A stretch of DNA of 64,000 nucleotides from positions 124,001 to 188,000 of the forward strand of contig NZ_JAFCJI010000002.1 in the NCBI RefSeq assembly GCF_018131105.1, written 5' to 3'. Position numbers and translations under genes: made by a program. Numbering within the stretch: the first letter of the stretch is position 1; each line of letters begins with the position of its first letter. Origin of the DNA: Bradyrhizobium manausense (GTDB lineage Bacteria; Pseudomonadota; Alphaproteobacteria; Rhizobiales; Xanthobacteraceae). Below the pieces are notes generated by a model. That model was not told the origin of the DNA, searched no databases, and saw nothing but the letters and a program-made list of their open reading frames with translations. Shown here piece after piece: positions 59,927-64,000 of the stretch.

Positions 59927-61714
59927 TTACGACAGTGCGCCCAGCACGCCGCGCGTGGCCTTGTCGATCTCCTCGACATAGCGGCGGCGGGCAAAAGTCT
60001 CGCTCAGGAAGCCGACCACCTTGCGGCTGTCGGTGGAATCGACCACCGCCAGCATTTCGGCCTCTGCCTCGTCGAACACCGCCATCGCGCTCTTCACGTT
60101 CATTTCCGGGATCAGCACGATGTCGGTCAGGCGCGCGAGCTCGATGACCTGGATCTCGTCGGCGATGGTGTCGAGGTCGCTCGAGAACAGGTCGGGCAGC
60201 AGGACGAGGCCGACATATTCGTCAGCATTGTTGACGATGACGATGCCGGGCCGCGATCCCAGCACGAATTCCCGCCGTGTCGCGGCGATGGTGGTGGTCG
60301 ACGGCACCTTGCCGACGTCGGAACGCATCAGCCGTTCGACGGTGAGGTTGCGCAGCCAGCCGACATCGTTGGCGCTGCGGATGGTCTCGCCGCGCAGATG
60401 CAGGCGCCAGGTCGAGAAGGAATGGCCGAACATGAAGCGGACGCAGATCGAGGTGACGATGCAGCCGGCCAGCACCACGGCGGTGACGTCGACATTGCGG
60501 GTCATCTCGAGCACGAGGAACGACATGGTCAGGGGTCCGCCGACGATGGCGACGCCCAGCGTTGCCATGCCGGTCAGCATCGCCACCAGCGGGTCGATCA
60601 CGAAGTGCGGACTGATCAGGAGCAGCACCGCGGAGAAGAACTTTCCGATCAGGCTGCCGACGAACAGCGAGGCGAAGAACAGACCGCCGCGGAAGCCTGA
60701 CGCCAGCGAGATCAGGCACGCCGTCACCTTCAACGCGATGATGATCGCGATCAGGCCGATCGTCATGTCGTGGAAGAGATCGAGCACCATGGCGCCGTGG
60801 CCGGCCGCCAGCACCTGCGGCGTGACGAGGGCGAAGCCGCCGACGATGAAGCCGCCGATCACCGGGCGCAGCCAGACCGGCAGCCATTTGAACAGGCGCT
60901 CGAACATCGAGGACGAGCGCATCACCGCGATGCCGACGCCGCTGGTGACGAGCGCGAGTCCGATCAGCGCCAGATATTGCTCGACGCCGACGGCGCTCAC
61001 TTTCGGGATTTCGAGGGAGTAAGGCGCGCCGCCGAGCCATTGCGCGGTGAGCGCGCCGGCGAGCGAGGCCGCCAGAATCGGCGCGGCGCTGCCGACCGAA
61101 TAGACGCCGACGATCAGTTCGCAGGCATAGAATGCGCCGGTGATCGGCGCGCCGAAGGCGGCCGCGATCGCCGCCGCTGCGCCGCAACCGACGATCAGGC
61201 GGAGGTCGTTGCGGCGGAGGTTGAAGAATTTGCCGAACAGCGAGGCGATGCCCGAGCCGATCTGGGTGTAGCCGGCCTCGAGACCGACCGAGGCGCCGCA
61301 GCCGTTCGAGATCAGCGTCTGGCTCGATACCACCACGCTGTCGCGCATCGACAGATTGCCGCCGCGCAGCGCATTGGCCTCGATCGGGTCGACCGCGCTC
61401 GAGATCTTCAGCCGTCGCCGCCACCACTCCATGACGCCGAGCAGGAGGCCGCCGAGCGCAGGCGCGATCATCGCCGCCCAGGGACTGATGTAGGCGTTGG
61501 CCGAGAGGCGCACGTCGATGGGGATACCGTAGATCACGACATGGGCGATCTGCGCGATCTCGGCCATCAGCGTCACCACCGCGCCGGCCAGCGTGCCGAT
61601 GACCAGCGACAGCGGGATCAGGTAGAACTCGTTGCTGCGCAACAGCGCGCGCAACCGCACCATGGTGCGGTTGGTCCCCTTGCCGTCGACGAAATATCTG
61701 ATCCGCGCGAACAC
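59927..61714 (-). CDS. ClC-type chloride channel/transporter with C-terminal CBS region
   Basis: 595 residues with the ClC fold. The gating glutamate motif is GLEAGYTQIGSG (canonical GREGPTVQ), the first selectivity segment is NGCGASVG, and GGLFFASLFVG replaces GGIFAP. The last ~150 residues are soluble and CBS-like. A chloride/proton antiporter or channel role is likely; the altered selectivity segments could change ion preference. The start is GTG; an ATG 17 codons later is possible. It lies 12 bases after the aldolase gene. Confidence 0.8.
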   Translation of the reverse strand: MFARIRYFVDGKGTNRTMVRLRALLRSNEFYLIPLSLVIGTLAGAVVTLMAEIAQIAHVVIYGIPIDVRLSANAYISPWAAMIAPALGGLLLGVMEWWRRRLKISSAVDPIEANALRGGNLSMRDSVVVSSQTLISNGCGASVGLEAGYTQIGSGIASLFGKFFNLRRNDLRLIVGCGAAAAIAAAFGAPITGAFYACELIVGVYSVGSAAPILAASLAGALTAQWLGGAPYSLEIPKVSAVGVEQYLALIGLALVTSGVGIAVMRSSSMFERLFKWLPVWLRPVIGGFIVGGFALVTPQVLAAGHGAMVLDLFHDMTIGLIAIIIALKVTACLISLASGFRGGLFFASLFVGSLIGKFFSAVLLLISPHFVIDPLVAMLTGMATLGVAIVGGPLTMSFLVLEMTRNVDVTAVVLAGCIVTSICVRFMFGHSFSTWRLHLRGETIRSANDVGWLRNLTVERLMRSDVGKVPSTTTIAATRREFVLGSRPGIVIVNNADEYVGLVLLPDLFSSDLDTIADEIQVIELARLTDIVLIPEMNVKSAMAVFDEAEAEMLAVVDSTDSRKVVGFLSETFARRRYVEEIDKATRGVLGALS

Positions 61715-61726
61715 CGCTTGTGAGCC

Positions 61727-62380
61727 CTACCCTTCCGACAGGCCGTAGCCGGCCATGCGCTGACGCACCCGCTCGATCTCGGCGCTCGACAGCAGCGGCG
61801 GTTTGCCGATCTGGAGGCAGCCGTGATATTGCCGCGCCAACGTCTCGACCTCGACCGCGAGCCACATCGCCTTCTCGAGCGTCTTGCCGATCGCGATCAT
61901 GCCGTGATGGTCGAGCAGGCATGCGAGCCGGCCTTCCAGCGCGCGCACCGCATGCTCGGACAGTTCCACTGTCCCGAAAGTGGCGTAGGGCGCACAGCGG
62001 ATGCTGTCGCCGCCGGCCGCCGCGATCATGTAATGCACCGGCGGGATCTCCATGCCCATGATCGCCAGGATGGTGCAATAGGTCGGATGGGCATGCACGA
62101 CGGCGTCGGCGTCGGCACGGGACTTCAGGATGTCCAGATGGAAACGCCACTCGCTGGACGGCTTCTGGCCGGGGGCATGCGAGCCGTCCATCGCCATGAA
62201 CACGATCTGGTCAGGCGTCATGGCGTCATAGGGCACGCTGGTCGGGGTGATCAGCAGCCCATCGCCATGCCGCACGCTGATGTTGCCAGAGGTGCCCTGG
62301 TTGATGCCGAGCGCGTTCATGCGGCGGCAGGCGTCGATGATGGCCTGTCTCTTGTCGAGTTCGTCCGTAGTCATCGACAT
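61727..62380 (-). CDS. class II aldolase/adducin-family protein
   Basis: 217 residues. Zinc ligands HAHPTY and DHHGMIAIG, the phosphate-site SGNISVRH, and Glu in SSEWRFH match L-fuculose-phosphate aldolases. It cleaves a sugar phosphate or is a relative with an unknown substrate. The start is either of two ATGs two codons apart. Coupled to the ClC gene by short spacing, though the two have no obvious joint function. Confidence 0.78.
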   Translation of the reverse strand: MSMTTDELDKRQAIIDACRRMNALGINQGTSGNISVRHGDGLLITPTSVPYDAMTPDQIVFMAMDGSHAPGQKPSSEWRFHLDILKSRADADAVVHAHPTYCTILAIMGMEIPPVHYMIAAAGGDSIRCAPYATFGTVELSEHAVRALEGRLACLLDHHGMIAIGKTLEKAMWLAVEVETLARQYHGCLQIGKPPLLSSAEIERVRQRMAGYGLSEG

Positions 62381-62408
62381 CTCGATTTCATCTCGACCTT
62401 CTCGTCGA

Positions 62409-62442
62409 TTTTCTTGCCAGTTTTCTTGCCAGTTTTCTTGGC
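62409..62442. repeat. 12-bp tandem repeat, about three copies
   Basis: TTTTCTTGCCAG occurs twice in tandem and a third partial copy follows. It lies upstream of the aldolase gene; on the minus strand it would read Lys-Lys-Thr-Gly, but no supported gene covers it. Confidence 0.6.
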
Positions 62443-62586
62443 GATGGGCGTTTGATAGACCCGAAGTACGTCAAAGCAATGTGGCAGTGCAAGCGAAAGC
62501 GGCCAGGATGGCAGCGGTCTTGTTGGATGTACCGTTACACCGGAAAATAGATCGTAATATCAACCTATTAACAGATTGACGCAGCC

Positions 62587-63213
62587 CTACGTCAGGCTGG
62601 CCTGCACCGCCGCGATCCCGTTGATCACGAATTGCACCGAATAGGCCGCCAGCAGCATGCCGAGCACGCGCGACAACACGGCATTTCCGGTGCGCCCGAG
62701 CGTCCGCGCGATCAGCTGAGCCGAGATGAAGCAGAGCATGCAGATGAGGCAGACCGCGAGGATAATCGCGATGATGATCGCGAGCTTGCCCCCATAACCG
62801 GCATCTCCGGCGAGCAGCAGCGTGGTCGCAATCGCGCCGGGGCCGGCCATCATGGGGATGGCGAGCGGAAATACCGCGACATCGGAGGCATGCTCGGCGG
62901 TCGCCTTGTCGGCCTCCCGCGCCTCGCGATGCGGCCGGTCACCGAAGATCATCTGGTAGGACACGCCGAACAGCAGCAGTCCACCCGCGATCTGGAACGC
63001 GGGGATGCCGATCCCGAGCTGGCGCAGCAGCCAGTTTCCGACCAGCGCAATCACGACCAGGATCGAGGCCGCGATGAACGGGGCGCGCAGTGCCACCGTC
63101 CGCTTGATCGTGTCGGGCATGCCCCCGGTCGCGGCCAGAAACGCAGGCGCAAGGCCGACGGGATCGATCACCAGCAACAGCGTGACGAAGGCGGACAGGG
63201 CGAAGTCGAGCAT
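62587..63213 (-). CDS. MarC-family integral membrane protein
   Basis: 208 residues, six helices: LDFALSAFVTLLLVIDPVGL (IDPVG is the family mark), then LPAF and PMMAGPGAIATTLLLAGDA in the second half. The role of the MarC family is unknown; it is not an established antibiotic transporter. The start is chosen at MLDFA; the upstream extension is Arg-rich shadow sequence. Confidence 0.85.
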   Translation of the reverse strand: MLDFALSAFVTLLLVIDPVGLAPAFLAATGGMPDTIKRTVALRAPFIAASILVVIALVGNWLLRQLGIGIPAFQIAGGLLLFGVSYQMIFGDRPHREAREADKATAEHASDVAVFPLAIPMMAGPGAIATTLLLAGDAGYGGKLAIIIAIILAVCLICMLCFISAQLIARTLGRTGNAVLSRVLGMLLAAYSVQFVINGIAAVQASLT

Positions 63214-63358
63214 GGCTTGGGCGTCTCGGACGAGCGTGGACGGCCAGCCATAGCGGCTTGCTGGGGCCTTCGCGAGGAACATTTGCAAACGCCGGCTCTT
63301 GATCGCGTGAGGATTGAGGAAGGGCGTGCCTTCCCGTGTCACCTCATGAGGAGGATCA

Positions 63359-63928
63359 ATGGCTAAGAAAGCAAAGAAACGTGCGTCCAAGAAAAAGACC
63401 GCGTCGCGCCGCCCGCGCCAGGCGCCTAAGATGTTGAGCGATCTGTTTCTGGAAACACTGAAAGACATCTATTTCGCGGAGAACAAGATCATCAAGACAC
63501 TGCCCAAGATGGCCAAGGCCGCCCATTCGAAAGACCTTGCCGCCGCCTTCAACAAGCATCTGCGGGAGACGCAGGGCCAGGTCAAACGTCTGGAGCAGAT
63601 CTTCCGGATGCTGAACAAGCCCGCGCGCGGCAAGCCATGCGAGGCGATCAACGGCATTACCGACGAAGGCGCCGAGATCATGAAGGATTTCAAGAACGCC
63701 CCTGCCCTCGACGCCGGCCTGCTCGCGGCGGCGCAGGCCGTCGAGCATTACGAGATCTCCCGTTACGGCACATTGCGCACCTGGGCCGAGGAGCTCGGCA
63801 TGCCCGAGGCGGCAAGGTTGCTTCAGGCCACGCTGGACGAGGAAGAGGCCACCGATCACACGCTGACCGAGCTCGCCACATCAGTGATCAACCTTGAAGC
63901 GGAGGCCGAATACCGCGAAGCCGCCTGA
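63359..63928 (+). CDS. DUF892 ferritin-like protein (YciF type)
   Basis: 189 residues. A Lys/Arg/Ala-rich N-terminus (MAKKAKKRASKKKTASRRPR) precedes a four-helix bundle: LFLETLKDIYFAENKIIKTL, HLRETQGQVKRLEQIFRML, AVEHYEISRYGTLRTWAEEL and EEEATDHTLTELATSVIN. Paired Glu/His residues suggest a di-iron site; the family is stress-induced. The basic tail may bind DNA. GAGGAGGATCA precedes the ATG. Confidence 0.87.
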   Translation: MAKKAKKRASKKKTASRRPRQAPKMLSDLFLETLKDIYFAENKIIKTLPKMAKAAHSKDLAAAFNKHLRETQGQVKRLEQIFRMLNKPARGKPCEAINGITDEGAEIMKDFKNAPALDAGLLAAAQAVEHYEISRYGTLRTWAEELGMPEAARLLQATLDEEEATDHTLTELATSVINLEAEAEYREAA

Positions 63929-63957
63929 TCCACGTCCCGCCCAATTGTTGCCTTCGG

Positions 63958-63981
63958 CGCCGCGGAACATCTTTCGCGGCG
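63958..63981 (+). terminator. hairpin after the DUF892 gene
   Basis: CGCCGCG and CGCGGCG pair around a ten-base loop, ~30 bases after the stop. No T-run, so it is a weak terminator or 3' end protector. Confidence 0.4.
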
Positions 63982-64000
63982 TCGATGCGTCTGAGCGCAA

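Noticed and set aside
60222-62150. Open frame of ~640 codons on the minus strand
   Set aside because: Arg/Pro/Ala-rich shadow of the ClC and aldolase genes in another frame.
62409-62520. Lys/Thr/Gly-repeat peptide read leftward through the 12-bp repeat
   Set aside because: No start with a ribosome-binding site; it runs into the aldolase start out of frame.
63276-63280. GGAAC upstream of the DUF892 gene as an EcfG promoter
   Set aside because: No GTT occurs at 16-17 bases downstream; the match fails at the -10.

Overview
The window is high-GC chromosomal DNA of an alphaproteobacterium, most likely Bradyrhizobium or a close relative. The evidence is the rhizobial style of the many 35-110 residue orphan proteins, a GcrA-family regulator, an EcfG-type stress promoter, Dpp-type and BMP-type ABC importers, and a dispersed repeat at about 57.0-57.8 kb that I recall from Bradyrhizobium genomes. 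No rRNA, tRNA, CRISPR array, insertion sequence or integrase was found.

0-5 kb: a truncated VOC protein, an FAD monooxygenase, and a run of small orphan genes. 5.1-15.2 kb: a divergent catabolic locus. The leftward operon encodes a ROK regulator, NagB, a gamma-glutamyltransferase, a fused Dpp-type ATPase and a Gfo/Idh/MocA dehydrogenase. The rightward operon encodes the binding protein and two permeases. Together they look like uptake and breakdown of an amino-sugar or gamma-glutamyl compound, controlled from an inverted repeat between the operons. 15.2-19.6 kb: a non-coding stretch with convergent terminators and a possible sRNA, several very small genes, a Crp/Fnr regulator preceded by repeated AACA-N2-TGTT motifs, and an unusual Nramp-family transporter. 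19.8-28.5 kb: an enolase-superfamily enzyme, a SoxC-like molybdoenzyme with its cytochrome, arginase, a hydrolase, a phasin and small secreted proteins.

28.5-30.9 kb: a compact regulatory cassette. A DUF6456-like protein and a divergent GcrA paralog sit opposite a LexA/cI-type S24 repressor and a small unknown gene. All three promoters carry a 15-bp element resembling TTCCG-N5-CGGAA between the -35 and -10 positions. This is the most striking regulatory structure in the window. 30.9-37 kb: a quinone oxidoreductase, a MoxR/VWA pair and assorted orphans.

37-56.8 kb: a purine/ureide nitrogen island. It holds an allantoate amidohydrolase (AllC type), two complete BMP-family importers, a biuret-hydrolase-like amidase with an intact catalytic triad, a guanine-deaminase-like enzyme, an 8-oxoguanine-deaminase-like amidohydrolase, a xanthine dehydrogenase with an unusual Fe-S/Mo fusion, a fused OHCU decarboxylase/HIU hydrolase, a PuuE allantoinase and a DUF3830 protein. 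The steps from guanine and xanthine to ureidoglycolate are covered except urate oxidase, which is not seen here.

57-64 kb: the dispersed repeat, a Gly/Tyr-rich secreted protein, a DUF900 hydrolase with an extra N-terminal helical region, a ClC-type channel, a class II aldolase, a MarC-family protein and a DUF892 ferritin-like protein. Family assignments come from reading motifs and from memory; no database search was run.
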